From assembly GCF_900115345.1 (NCBI RefSeq), contig NZ_FOWC01000011.1:124001-188000 (forward strand): DNA of 64,000 bases. Reading direction: 5' to 3'. Both the position numbers and the translations under genes were made by a program. This DNA is from Amycolatopsis rubida. Its GTDB lineage: Bacteria; Actinomycetota; Actinomycetes; Mycobacteriales; Pseudonocardiaceae. Of the stretch, positions 33,797-41,590 are shown piece by piece. The notes beneath the pieces are model-generated. The model did no database searches. It was not told the DNA's origin and saw only the letters and a program-made list of their open reading frames with translations. Within the stretch, counting starts at the first letter, position 1; each line of letters starts with the position of its first letter.

Positions 33797-33808
33797 GGGG
33801 ACCGCGCG

Positions 33809-34561
33809 ATGCCGATCCTCGAGCGACCGATTCGGATGCCCCGGTTGGCGTTTCTCGCCGTGTGGGGGCACGAGAAACTCGGCGACCCGCCCGTCGTGGT
33901 CGAGCACGCGCCGATGTTCATGACCGACGAGTTCGCGGACGAACTCCGGGTCCAGTCGTTCGGGCTGCTGGCCCGGTTCGGGCTCGCGGCGAGCGGTGCG
34001 CCCAGTCCGCGGCTGCGCGACACGCTCGGACTCCTCGCCGAGGCACGGCGCGAGGTGTACTCCTGGAGCGATTTCGGTGCCCGTCGCGGGGACAACGGCG
34101 CGATTCTCGTCGCGGCGGCCGGGCGGGAGGCCGTGCGGCTCGTGACCGACAGCCGGTCCGTGCAGCTCGAACCTGTTTCCCCGCGCGACATCGGCGGCAG
34201 GCTGGTCGATCTGCTGCCTGGCTGCGATCCGGCGAAGCTCCGGCCGCTCAAGGTGCCCAGGGACTACTACGACAGCGCCGCCGCCGATCCGCTCGCCGAA
34301 TCGTCGGCCAGCGCGGACGAATTGCGGCATCTGATGCGGGCCCGGCGAGACGCGGTGCATCTGATGCACGCCGCTGTCCGCGGGCAGGACGGCAGCCGGA
34401 CGCACAGCACCCCGCTGTCCGCGATCGACCTCGCCGGACGCGGGCGCGTGCTCAGTTTCCTCAGCCCGGACGGCGCAGGCGGGCTGCAGATCAACGTTTA
34501 CTCAGGCACCCGCACCCACCTCGTCGACGCGCTCACGCTGACGCTCGCCGAACTTGCCTGA
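33809..34561 (+). CDS. EspG-family ESX secretion chaperone
   Basis: 250 residues resembling the EspG family: N-terminal LERPIRMPRLAFLAVWGHEKLGDPPVVV, AREVYSWSDFGARRGDNGAILVAAAGREAVRLV, and the C-terminal GRGRVLSFLSPDGAGGLQINVYSGTRTHLVDALTL. EspG proteins bind PPE substrates in the cytosol and bring them to the ESX channel. The nearest likely partner is the preceding WXG/PPE-like protein. ATG 33809 is preceded by AAGGGGA. Confidence 0.8.
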   Translation: MPILERPIRMPRLAFLAVWGHEKLGDPPVVVEHAPMFMTDEFADELRVQSFGLLARFGLAASGAPSPRLRDTLGLLAEARREVYSWSDFGARRGDNGAILVAAAGREAVRLVTDSRSVQLEPVSPRDIGGRLVDLLPGCDPAKLRPLKVPRDYYDSAAADPLAESSASADELRHLMRARRDAVHLMHAAVRGQDGSRTHSTPLSAIDLAGRGRVLSFLSPDGAGGLQINVYSGTRTHLVDALTLTLAELA

Positions 34562-34605
34562 ACGAGGATCAGCGGGCCGCAACATTTCGCACCACACCTC
34601 TATCC

Positions 34606-34615
34606 TTTCGCGAAA
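34606..34615. promoter_or_regulatory. TTTCGCGAAA palindrome before the small XRE-partner gene
   Basis: A perfect 10-base palindrome of the form TTTC-NN-GAAA, 85 bases before the start at 34700. The same pattern appears twice around the XRE gene start (35005-35014 and 35091-35100), suggesting one regulator acts at all three. Confidence 0.5.
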
Positions 34616-34699
34616 TTCTCTGCCAACATGTGCCATTGGGGAAATTTCGACGACCCCGTGTCCGGTACAGGCGCCGCCAGCACGTCAGGAGGACTCCGC

Positions 34700-34939
34700 A
34701 TGACCCCGTATCCCGCCCCGTCCGAAGAAGCACTTGCCCTTGAGTTCCTCGGCACCACCAGCGCGGGCGGCAACTGCCCCAACGCTTATCGCACCAACCG
34801 CGGCACGTACGTCGTCCAGGGATACCGGGTCACCGACGAGCAGGCGCTGCGGCAACTGCACGAACGCGGCATGCCGGACACCGAGACGGCCGTCGAAATC
34901 CCCGTCGGCCTGCTCAAGTTCTTCCCGCAGGAAGCCTGA
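34700..34939 (+). CDS. small protein paired with the XRE regulator
   Basis: 79 residues starting MTPYPAPSEEALALEFLGTT at the ATG that follows AGGAGGACTCCGC. The body NCPNAYRTNRGTYVVQGYRVTDEQALRQL and the ending TAVEIPVGLLKFFP are, as I recall, a pattern seen in small actinobacterial proteins encoded beside XRE-DUF5753 regulators. Function is unknown; an antitoxin-like or signalling partner is possible. It is separated from the XRE gene by 140 bases. Confidence 0.65.
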   Translation: MTPYPAPSEEALALEFLGTTSAGGNCPNAYRTNRGTYVVQGYRVTDEQALRQLHERGMPDTETAVEIPVGLLKFFPQEA

Positions 34940-35004
34940 GCACGACGGCAGGCGCAGGCGCGGCAAGGGCAGCCCGGCGATTCAGACGCACTAGTCGCCC
35001 AGGA

Positions 35005-35016
35005 TTTCTCGAAACT
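35005..35016. promoter_or_regulatory. TTTCTCGAAACT operator half of a 12-bp inverted repeat
   Basis: TTTCTCGAAACT (35005-35016) is the exact inverse of AGTTTCGAGAAA (35089-35100) inside the first codons of the XRE gene. The two would flank the XRE promoter and start, consistent with autorepression by looping or by occupation of both sites. Confidence 0.5.
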
Positions 35017-35079
35017 CGACCCCAGGTGTGGGAAGATGCCATCGGGTTCGAGGAATTCCGCATGCGATAGCGAGGGCGA

Positions 35080-35928
35080 GTGCCTACCAGTTTCGAGAAA
35101 CGCCGGGCAGAGCTTGGCGACCGCCTGCGCCGGCTCCGGGTCGACGCGGGCTACGAGACCGGAAAGGATTTCGCCACGGCCATCGGGTGGAACGCACCCA
35201 AGGTCAGCAAGATCGAAAACGGCAGGCAGACCGTCGGCGACGACGACCTCGACGCCTGGGTCGCCGCCGTCGGCGGGCCGCCGGAGCTGGCCGCGCAACT
35301 GCGGGAGCAACTGGTCGAGGTCCGCGACGCGCACGCCAGCTGGAAGGACAAGGTCCGCGACGGACACCGGGCTAGACAAGAGGAATCCATTGCCCGAGAG
35401 GCCAGAGCGCTACGAATTCGGGCGGTAGACCTCCGAATTATCTCCGGATTACTGCAAACTCCGGAGTACGCGCGGCATACCCTGCTCGCCCACGCCCGGA
35501 TCCACGGCGGCGGACAGGACCTCACCGAGGCGGTCCGGGCGCGGATGCAGCGCCAGCAGATCCTCTACGAACCCGGCCGGACCATCGAACTGCTCACCTC
35601 CGAGGCCGCGCTGCGCTATCCGAACGCGCCGCGGGAGGTGATGATCGGACAGGTGCACAAGCTGCTCGCGCTGCTCGGCACCCCCAACATCCGCTTCGGC
35701 ATCATCCCCGCGGACGTCGTCGTGCCCTACCCGGTCACCTCGGACTTCTGGGTCGTCGACGACGTCGCGATGGTCGAAACCCCCGAAGGCGAGCACATCG
35801 CGAGCGACGTCGACCCGTACCACGAGGTCGCGGATCTACTGTGGACAGTCGCGGCCGAGGGCGACGCCGCCAGGGCGGTGCTGCTGCGGGTGCTCGATTC
35901 GCTCACCCGCGCAGCCCCGCCCGGCTGA
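35080..35928 (+). CDS. XRE helix-turn-helix regulator with DUF5753 domain
   Basis: 282 residues. The HTH_31-type domain RAELGDRLRRLRVDAGYETGKDFATAIGWNAPKVSKIENGRQTVGDDDL occupies about 8-60; the DUF5753 domain follows (IRAVDLRIISGLLQTPEYARHTL and the RQQILYEPGRTIELLTSEAALR block). This architecture, often next to DUF397 or another small protein, is abundant in antibiotic-producing actinobacteria; the Streptomyces Scr1/BldB-like members influence development. GTG 35080 has a GAGGGCGA site. The partner here is the 79-residue protein upstream. Confidence 0.85.
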   Translation: MPTSFEKRRAELGDRLRRLRVDAGYETGKDFATAIGWNAPKVSKIENGRQTVGDDDLDAWVAAVGGPPELAAQLREQLVEVRDAHASWKDKVRDGHRARQEESIAREARALRIRAVDLRIISGLLQTPEYARHTLLAHARIHGGGQDLTEAVRARMQRQQILYEPGRTIELLTSEAALRYPNAPREVMIGQVHKLLALLGTPNIRFGIIPADVVVPYPVTSDFWVVDDVAMVETPEGEHIASDVDPYHEVADLLWTVAAEGDAARAVLLRVLDSLTRAAPPG

Positions 35929-35939
35929 CCAGGAATTCC

Positions 35940-36476
35940 CTACGCGGCAGGTGCTTCGCCCGCCGTCAGTGCGCCGACGTCGATGGTGTGGCTGTCGGCT
36001 CCGGCGTCCACCGCGCCGAAGGTCCAGTCCACCGTCACGTTCGGGTCGATCGGGTCCCCGTGCGGGTTGGAGCCGGCCGGCGCGGTCATGGTCACCGCGT
36101 TCGGCGTCTGCTGCTCGTCGTCGGACCCGATCGCGGTCCAGTGCAGCGGCACGTAGGCCGACGAACCGTTCGCGATCAGCACCGGCGGCGCATCGGCCGG
36201 CGCTTCGTTGTTGACCAGGACGTTGTGCGCGCCGACCAGGTTGACCTCGGCCCGGCCGGACAAGACGCACCGCTCGCCCTCGTTCGCGGTGAACTGCATC
36301 GCGGCGTTGCGCTGGCCCGCGCCGGCCCCGCCGTAGACGAGCTTGGTGCTGAACTGGTTCGCCGTGCACGGAAGCGCCGACGAGTCCGTGGTCGTGGCAC
36401 CGGCCGTCCCGGCGAAAACCGCGGCAGCGCCTCCGGCGACTGCGACAGCAACGGCAATTCGGCGGATGTTCTTCAT
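35940..36476 (-). CDS. secreted DUF4232 protein
   Basis: 178 residues with a Sec signal peptide MKNIRRIAVAVAVAGGAAAVFAGTAGA (cleavage after TAGA, near 27). The mature domain matches DUF4232: LPCTANQFSTKLVYGGAGAGQRNAAMQFTANEGERCVLSG, with a conserved cysteine pair, NVLVNNEAPADAPPVLI and a VTMTAPAGSNPHGDPIDP ending. Extracellular, probably a beta-sandwich; role unknown. It is convergent with the XRE gene, 11 bases between stops. Confidence 0.85.
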   Translation of the reverse strand: MKNIRRIAVAVAVAGGAAAVFAGTAGATTTDSSALPCTANQFSTKLVYGGAGAGQRNAAMQFTANEGERCVLSGRAEVNLVGAHNVLVNNEAPADAPPVLIANGSSAYVPLHWTAIGSDDEQQTPNAVTMTAPAGSNPHGDPIDPNVTVDWTFGAVDAGADSHTIDVGALTAGEAPAA

Positions 36477-36617
36477 GATTCGTCCCCTCTCGCGTTTTCC
36501 GGCACCTCCGCACCGGCTTTCACGAGATAAGACGTCCCCGCCCGGAAGACGATGGCCCGTTGTGAGATCACCCCCGCAGGAGCAACCCCGGACGGCCCGT
36601 CGCGTCCGAAGTAACGG

Positions 36618-37250
36618 TCAGAGCAAGTCTTCTTTGCTGATCGGCCGCCCCGGCAGCGTCGTGGCGGGACCGGCGCGCAGGCCGTCGATCATGATGGCGA
36701 TGTTGCGGGCCGTCGCCATCTCCGGCGATTTCAACCGGTGCGCGGGCAGCTGGCGGATCAGCCGGGCGAACAGCACCGCGACATCGCCCGCGCCCACGTC
36801 CTTGCGCAGCGTTCCCTCGGCCTGCGCCCGGCCGACCAGCCCTTCGACCTCGAGCAGCACCGCTTCGCGCAGGTGAGCCACTTCGGGGTCGTCCTTGAGA
36901 ATTTCGTGCGCACGCTGCGACAGCATGGACAGTTGCATCGACAACTGCAGTTCCGCGCCGTGGTACAGCAGCTGCACCAACGCTTCCCACGCGGTCGGTG
37001 CTTCTACCGCCAACCGCCGGGCGTGGTCCAGCACGCCCGCGAAGTTGTCCACCGCCACCGCGCGGATGAGCGCGTCGCGGTCCGGAAAGCGCCGGTAGAG
37101 GGTGCCTACGCCGACGCCTGCCGCGCGCGCGATCTCCTCCATCGGGACCTCGGGACCATGGCTGGCGAAGATGACGCGAGCCGCGGCGATGATCTGGTCG
37201 CGGTTGCGTTGCGCGTCCGCCCGCAGCGGCGTCTCGGGGTCTGCACTCAT
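36618..37250 (-). CDS. TetR-family regulator divergent from the P450 operon
   Basis: 210 residues from the ATG at 37250 (MSADPETPLRADAQRNRDQII). HTH: AAARVIFASHGPEVPMEEIARAAGVGVGTLYRRFPDRDALIRAV (about 20-65), then a C-terminal helical ligand domain. It is divergent from the first P450 gene with about 205 bases between, including GAATGT...ACATTC at 37399-37418, so it most likely represses the P450/ferredoxin operon and responds to its substrate. Confidence 0.86.
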   Translation of the reverse strand: MSADPETPLRADAQRNRDQIIAAARVIFASHGPEVPMEEIARAAGVGVGTLYRRFPDRDALIRAVAVDNFAGVLDHARRLAVEAPTAWEALVQLLYHGAELQLSMQLSMLSQRAHEILKDDPEVAHLREAVLLEVEGLVGRAQAEGTLRKDVGAGDVAVLFARLIRQLPAHRLKSPEMATARNIAIMIDGLRAGPATTLPGRPISKEDLL

Positions 37251-37398
37251 ACCCGGCCTTCCCTCTTCCCGGTTGGCGCGCATTCTCGCACGCCGGGCCA
37301 GCTGCGCAAACGTGGCGGCGAACGGGACTGGACAGCAATTGTCACCCCGTTGCTAGTGGACGACGATCCTCCACTTCGGTACCTTGGGCAGTGAACCG

Positions 37399-37418
37399 GA
37401 ATGTAATCCTCCACATTC
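37399..37418. promoter_or_regulatory. inverted repeat before the P450 operon, candidate TetR operator
   Basis: GAATGT (37399-37404) mirrors ACATTC (37413-37418) with an 8-base centre; a CTCCAC element occurs both in this centre and about 40 bases upstream. It lies 38 bases before the P450 start. Confidence 0.4.
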
Positions 37419-37455
37419 ATTCCGTAACGGGGCAAACCCACCACAGGGGGTTCAG

Positions 37456-38682
37456 ATGACCGAAGTCGCCCAGCCCAGCCGCACCCAGCCTGAGCAGGCC
37501 GCATTCCCGATGAAGCGCACCTGCCCGTTCGCGCCGCCGCCGGGCTACGACCGGTTCCGCGACGCTCGCGCGCACTACGTCGAACTTGAGCACACCGGCC
37601 AGCGCGCCTGGGTGCTCAACCGGCACGAGGACCTGCGGGCGATGCTGAACGACCCGCGATTCAGTTCGGACCGCTTCAACCCCGGCTTCCCGGTCCTGTT
37701 CAAGGACGGCCAGCAGCGCCGTCCGAGGCTGCGCCCGTCGCTGATCGCGATGGACGCGCCGGAACACGGCCCGGCCCGGCGCAGCGTCGTCGGCGAGTTC
37801 ACCGTCAAGCGGATGAAGGCGTTGCAGCCGCGCATCCAGGAGATCGTGGACCAGCACATCGACGCGATGCTGGCCGGGGACAAGCCCGCCGACCTGGTGT
37901 CCGCGCTTTCGCTTCCGGTGCCGTCGCTGGTGATCTGCGAGCAGCTCGGCGTCCCGTACGCCGACCACGACTTCTTCCAGCAGCACAGCTCGCGGCTCCT
38001 CAACCGGGAAACCGGCTTCGAGGAACGCGGCAAGTCGGTCGAAGCTATGCAGAACTACCTGTCCGACCTGGTTTCAACGAAGGAAACCGCCCCGGCGGAC
38101 GATCTGCTCAGCAGGCAGATCGCGAAGAAGCGCGAGGAGGGCGACTACGACCACGACGACCTCGTGTCGCTGGCCTTCCTGCTGCTCATCGCCGGGCACG
38201 AGACCACCGCGAACATGATTTCGCTCGGCACCGTCGCACTGCTGGAGAACCCGGCCGCGCTCGCCGCCATCAAGCAGGATCCGGGCAAAACCCTCGACGC
38301 CGTCGAGGAATTGCTGCGCTACTTCACCATCGCGGAATTCGCCACCACCCGCGTCGCCGTCGAAGACGTGGACATCGCGGGCGTCACCATCAAGGCGGGC
38401 GAAGGCGTGCTCGGCCTGAGCTACGCGGCCAACTTCGACCCCGACGTCTTCCCCGAGCCCGAGCAGCTCGACATCACCCGCGGCGGCCGCCACCACGTCG
38501 CGTTCGGCTTCGGCGCGCACCAGTGCCTCGGCCAGAACCTCGCGCGGATGGAACTGCAGATCGTGTTCGACACGCTGTTCCGCCGTATTCCGACGCTGCG
38601 TCTCGCCGCGCCGGTCGACCAGTTGCCGTTCAAACACGACTCCGGCGTCTTCGGGCTGTACTGCCTCCCGGTGACCTGGTGA
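37456..38682 (+). CDS. cytochrome P450, CYP105-like (first of a tandem pair)
   Basis: 408 residues from ATG 37456, preceded by AGGGGG. I-helix LLLIAGHETTANMISLGT carries the acid-alcohol pair; the ExxR helix is EELLRYF, and the heme loop is VAFGFGAHQCLGQNLARMELQ with the thiolate cysteine. Together with SLPVPSLVICEQLGVPYADHDFFQ these are typical of bacterial class I P450s of the CYP105 type, which hydroxylate diverse xenobiotics and natural products. Ten bases separate it from a second, clearly paralogous P450, and a ferredoxin gene follows, forming a self-contained monooxygenase operon. Confidence 0.93.
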   Translation: MTEVAQPSRTQPEQAAFPMKRTCPFAPPPGYDRFRDARAHYVELEHTGQRAWVLNRHEDLRAMLNDPRFSSDRFNPGFPVLFKDGQQRRPRLRPSLIAMDAPEHGPARRSVVGEFTVKRMKALQPRIQEIVDQHIDAMLAGDKPADLVSALSLPVPSLVICEQLGVPYADHDFFQQHSSRLLNRETGFEERGKSVEAMQNYLSDLVSTKETAPADDLLSRQIAKKREEGDYDHDDLVSLAFLLLIAGHETTANMISLGTVALLENPAALAAIKQDPGKTLDAVEELLRYFTIAEFATTRVAVEDVDIAGVTIKAGEGVLGLSYAANFDPDVFPEPEQLDITRGGRHHVAFGFGAHQCLGQNLARMELQIVFDTLFRRIPTLRLAAPVDQLPFKHDSGVFGLYCLPVTW

Positions 38683-38692
38683 AGGGGAAACG

Positions 38693-39898
38693 ATGACTGC
38701 CACTGAAGAACTCCGCATGCCGGTCGCCCGCACCTGCCCGTTCGCGCAGCCGGAGCAGTACGTCCGGATGCGCGAGGAGAGCGCGCTCACCCGCGTGCAG
38801 ATCCCCGGCGGCAAACAGGCCTGGGTGGCCGCGCGGCACGAGGAAGCCCGGCAGATCCTCGGCGACCGCCGGTTCTCCTCCGACCGGTTCCTGCCCAATT
38901 TCCCGTTCCTGGCCGAGGGCGGGGCCGCGATCCTCACCAACACCAGGCAGAAAGCCATGATCGGGATGGACGCGCCCGAGCACGGCGAGGCCCGCCGGGA
39001 GGTGCTCGGCGAGTTCACCGTGAAGCGGGTCGAGGCGATGCGGCCGCGGATCCAGGAGATCGTCGACGGCCTGATCGACGAACTGCTCGCCGGGCCGAAA
39101 CCGGCGGACCTGGTGGAAAAGCTGTCGCTGCCGGTGCCGTCGCTGGTGATCTGCGAGCTGCTCGGCGTCCCGTACGCCGACCACGACTACTTCCAAGAGC
39201 GCACCATGGCGCTCATCCGGCGCAGCACCAGCATCGAGGACCGCAAGAAGGCGTCCGAAGAACTGCGCGAGTACCTCAGCGGCCTGGTCGCGGCGAAGGA
39301 GAAGGACCCGGCCGACGACCTGCTCGGCAGGCAGATCGTCAAGCGCCGCGAGGAAGGCAAGTACGACCACGACGCGATGATCGGGCTGGCGTTCCTGCTG
39401 CTGGTCGCCGGGCACGAGACCACCGCGAACATGATCTCGCTCGGCACCATCGGGCTGCTGGAGAACCCTGGGCAGCGCGCGACGATCGAGGCCGATCCGG
39501 GCAAGACGCTGCTCGCGGTCGAGGAACTGTTGCGCTACTTCACGATTGTCGAAGGCGCGACCGCGCGGGTCGCGACCGAGGACGTGGAGATCGGCGGCGT
39601 CACGATCAAGGCGGGCGAGGGCGTGCTCGTGCTGGGCTACGCCGCGAACTGGGACCCGGACGTGTTCGAGAGCCCGGAAAAGCTCGATCTCGAACGCGGT
39701 GCGCGCCACCACGTCGCGTTCGGGTTCGGGCCGCACCAGTGCCTCGGCCAGAACCTGGCGCGGATGGAACTGCAGATCGTGTTCGACACGCTGTTCCGCC
39801 GCGTCCCGACGCTCACGTGCACGCTCCCGGCCGACGAGCTGCCGGTGAAGAAGGACGCCACGATCTTCGGCCTGTACCAGTTGCCAGTGACCTGGTAG
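38693..39898 (+). CDS. cytochrome P450, CYP105-like (second of a tandem pair)
   Basis: 401 residues. Same landmarks as its neighbour: LLLVAGHETTANMISLGT, EELLRYFTI, VAFGFGPHQCLGQNLARMELQIVFDTLFRR, and near-identical stretches such as FTVKRVEAMRPRIQEIVDGLIDELLAG. The pair arose by tandem duplication; the N-terminal 100 residues and the substrate-recognition stretch around 60-90 differ most, so substrates or regiochemistry may have diverged. ATG 38693 follows GAAGGGGAAACG. Electrons should come from the adjacent ferredoxin plus a reductase encoded elsewhere. Confidence 0.93.
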   Translation: MTATEELRMPVARTCPFAQPEQYVRMREESALTRVQIPGGKQAWVAARHEEARQILGDRRFSSDRFLPNFPFLAEGGAAILTNTRQKAMIGMDAPEHGEARREVLGEFTVKRVEAMRPRIQEIVDGLIDELLAGPKPADLVEKLSLPVPSLVICELLGVPYADHDYFQERTMALIRRSTSIEDRKKASEELREYLSGLVAAKEKDPADDLLGRQIVKRREEGKYDHDAMIGLAFLLLVAGHETTANMISLGTIGLLENPGQRATIEADPGKTLLAVEELLRYFTIVEGATARVATEDVEIGGVTIKAGEGVLVLGYAANWDPDVFESPEKLDLERGARHHVAFGFGPHQCLGQNLARMELQIVFDTLFRRVPTLTCTLPADELPVKKDATIFGLYQLPVTW

Positions 39899-39938
39899 AG
39901 ATCAGAGTGCTCCCACCACAAGCCAGGAAGAGGCCATC

Positions 39939-40133
39939 ATGAAGATCATCGCGGACACCGGCAAGTGCGTCGGCGCCGGCCAGTGCGTGCTCACCGAGCC
40001 CGCGCTGTTCGACCAGAGCGAGGACGACGGCACGGTCATCGTCCTCAACGACACTCCGGACGGCGAGCTGGTCGAGAAGGCGCGCGAGGCCGTGAACATC
40101 TGCCCGAGCCAAGCGCTTTCGCTGGAGGAGTGA
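39939..40133 (+). CDS. [3Fe-4S] ferredoxin for the P450s
   Basis: 64 residues, the length of single-cluster actinobacterial P450 ferredoxins. Cluster ligands: CVGAGQC near residues 10-16 and the C-terminal NICPSQALSLEE. Alanine/glycine in place of the fourth cysteine marks a 3Fe-4S cluster. It transfers electrons from an NAD(P)H ferredoxin reductase to the two upstream P450s, as in the Streptomyces suaC-suaB system. It follows the second P450 by 40 bases with AGGAAGAGG as ribosome site. Confidence 0.92.
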   Translation: MKIIADTGKCVGAGQCVLTEPALFDQSEDDGTVIVLNDTPDGELVEKAREAVNICPSQALSLEE

Positions 40134-40140
40134 CAACGCC

Positions 40141-40944
40141 TCAAGAAGACAAGCGAACGGCGGTCACCGCGGCGGTCGAGTACTTCGTCGTCAGGTGGCC
40201 GCCGCGCGCGTCGATCGCGGCACCGACCTCGGCCAGCACCTGATCGCGCTGCTCCGGCGTCGCCACGGTGACGCCGCCCTGGGTGGCGAGCAGGTCCAGC
40301 CACTCGTCGCGGCTGTACTCCTGGGTCCAGTCGTAGCGCCAGTTCTCCGCTTCGGCGAACGCGCCCGTCCCGGCCAAGCCCGCCGCGGCTTTGTCGAGCA
40401 TCGGCTGGTAGGCATCGGCGCTGGGGCTTTTCAGGTAGTTGCCGCTGAACGGCGAGTCCGGCATCGCCCGGCGCAGCGCGTCCGCCAGCGCGTGCGAAAT
40501 TTCTTCCGGCGGCATGAACACGTGCCAGAACGCGACGAACCGGCCGCCAGGGCGGAGCACCTGCGCGGCCTTCGCGGCTCCCGCGGCCGGGTCGACCCAG
40601 TGCCACGCCTGCCCGGACACGAGGGCGTCGAACGTCCGCCCGGCCGGGTCCCAATCCTCGAATTTCGCGACCTCGACCGGGAAATCGCGCCGGGCGAACT
40701 CCGCCATCCGCGCGTCCGGCTCGACGCCGAGCACGGCGGCGCCGCGGGTGCGGAATTGCCGCCCTTCGATGCCGGTGCCGCAGCCGACGTTGAGAAGTTC
40801 GTTGCCCGGGCTGGCCTCCAGGACAGCGGTCACCAGTTCGTCCGGGTAACGCGGGCGGGCCCGGTCGTAGCGCTCGGGATCGACGCCGAACGACTCCGCC
40901 ATGGTCCGGTGCTGATGCGGTTCGGGACGGGGTAAAGTGGGCAT
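40141..40944 (-). CDS. class I SAM-dependent methyltransferase
   Basis: 267 residues from ATG 40944. SAM motif I is ELLNVGCGTGIEGRQF, followed by VLGVEPDARMAEFARR and VSGQAWHWVDPAAGAAKAAQVLRPGGRFVAFWHVF, as in the Methyltransf_11/25 group. The family-like part begins at SFGVDPERYDRARPRYPDELV, so ATG 40902 is a reasonable alternative start; however TATAGT lies six bases before ATG 40944, which would give a leaderless message. The substrate is unknown. It is divergent from a TetR gene, with the compound operator covering both promoters. Confidence 0.82.
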   Translation of the reverse strand: MPTLPRPEPHQHRTMAESFGVDPERYDRARPRYPDELVTAVLEASPGNELLNVGCGTGIEGRQFRTRGAAVLGVEPDARMAEFARRDFPVEVAKFEDWDPAGRTFDALVSGQAWHWVDPAAGAAKAAQVLRPGGRFVAFWHVFMPPEEISHALADALRRAMPDSPFSGNYLKSPSADAYQPMLDKAAAGLAGTGAFAEAENWRYDWTQEYSRDEWLDLLATQGGVTVATPEQRDQVLAEVGAAIDARGGHLTTKYSTAAVTAVRLSS

Positions 40945-40973
40945 GTGCCCACTATAGTGGGCAAGTGCCCACT
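40936..40973. promoter_or_regulatory. four-half-site TetR operator over a bidirectional promoter
   Basis: Four 8-base half-sites alternate in orientation with 2-base spacers: AGTGGGCA (40936-40943), TGCCCACT (40946-40953), AGTGGGCA (40956-40963), TGCCCACT (40966-40973). The central 18 bases, 40946-40963, are a perfect palindrome whose core gives TATAGT as a -10-like element on both strands. Two overlapping TetR dimers could bind this array. Confidence 0.82.
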
Positions 40974-40995
40974 ATGGCTAGGAAGGACCGTCGAG

Positions 40996-41586
40996 TTGCC
41001 CACCGGGATCCATCTCCGCGACGTCCGCGCTCAGCTTTTCGACGCCGCGGAACGGGTTTTGCTGCGCGAAGGCCCGAGCGGACTCACCAGCCGCGCCGTC
41101 ACCGCCGAGGCGGATTGCGCGAAAGGCGTGCTGCACCGGCATTTCGAGGATTTCGACGCGTTCCTCGCCGCATTGGTGCTCGACCGGATCCATCGCCTAG
41201 AAGCACACGCGGAAGGCTTGCGCGCGGGGACCGGCGACCTGGTCGAAACGGTGGCCGAGATGCTCACCGAGGTCTTCTCGCCGGTCGCGGTGTCGATCGT
41301 CGCCCTGATCACCTTCCGCGACGAACTGCGGCACCGGCTTCGCGCGGCGCGGCCGGGTCCGGGGATCCCGCTGGCGACGGACGCGGCACACGTGCTGGCG
41401 GGTTACCTTGCCGCGGAACAAAAACTTGGCCGGATCGCGCCGGATGCGGACGTGCAGACGCTGGCTCCGACGCTGATCGGGGCGGGACATCTGCTGTTCG
41501 CTGATCGTACGGGGGCAGCGCCTAGCGGGGAAGCGGTGCGGCAGATGGTGGGAGCGGTGCTCGTGAGTGCGCCCACGACGCCGTAG
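40996..41586 (+). CDS. TetR-family regulator of the methyltransferase
   Basis: 196 residues if started at TTG 40996, which follows AGGAAGG by nine bases. Starting further upstream would use codons inside the operator. HTH: HLRDVRAQLFDAAERVLLREGPSGLTSRAVTAEADCAKGVLHRHFEDFDAFLAALV (about 4-60). The C-terminal domain ends PTLIGAGHLLFADRTGAAPSGEAVRQMVGAVL. It almost certainly binds the four-half-site array between it and the methyltransferase gene. Confidence 0.82.
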   Translation: MPTGIHLRDVRAQLFDAAERVLLREGPSGLTSRAVTAEADCAKGVLHRHFEDFDAFLAALVLDRIHRLEAHAEGLRAGTGDLVETVAEMLTEVFSPVAVSIVALITFRDELRHRLRAARPGPGIPLATDAAHVLAGYLAAEQKLGRIAPDADVQTLAPTLIGAGHLLFADRTGAAPSGEAVRQMVGAVLVSAPTTP

Positions 41587-41590
41587 CGCG

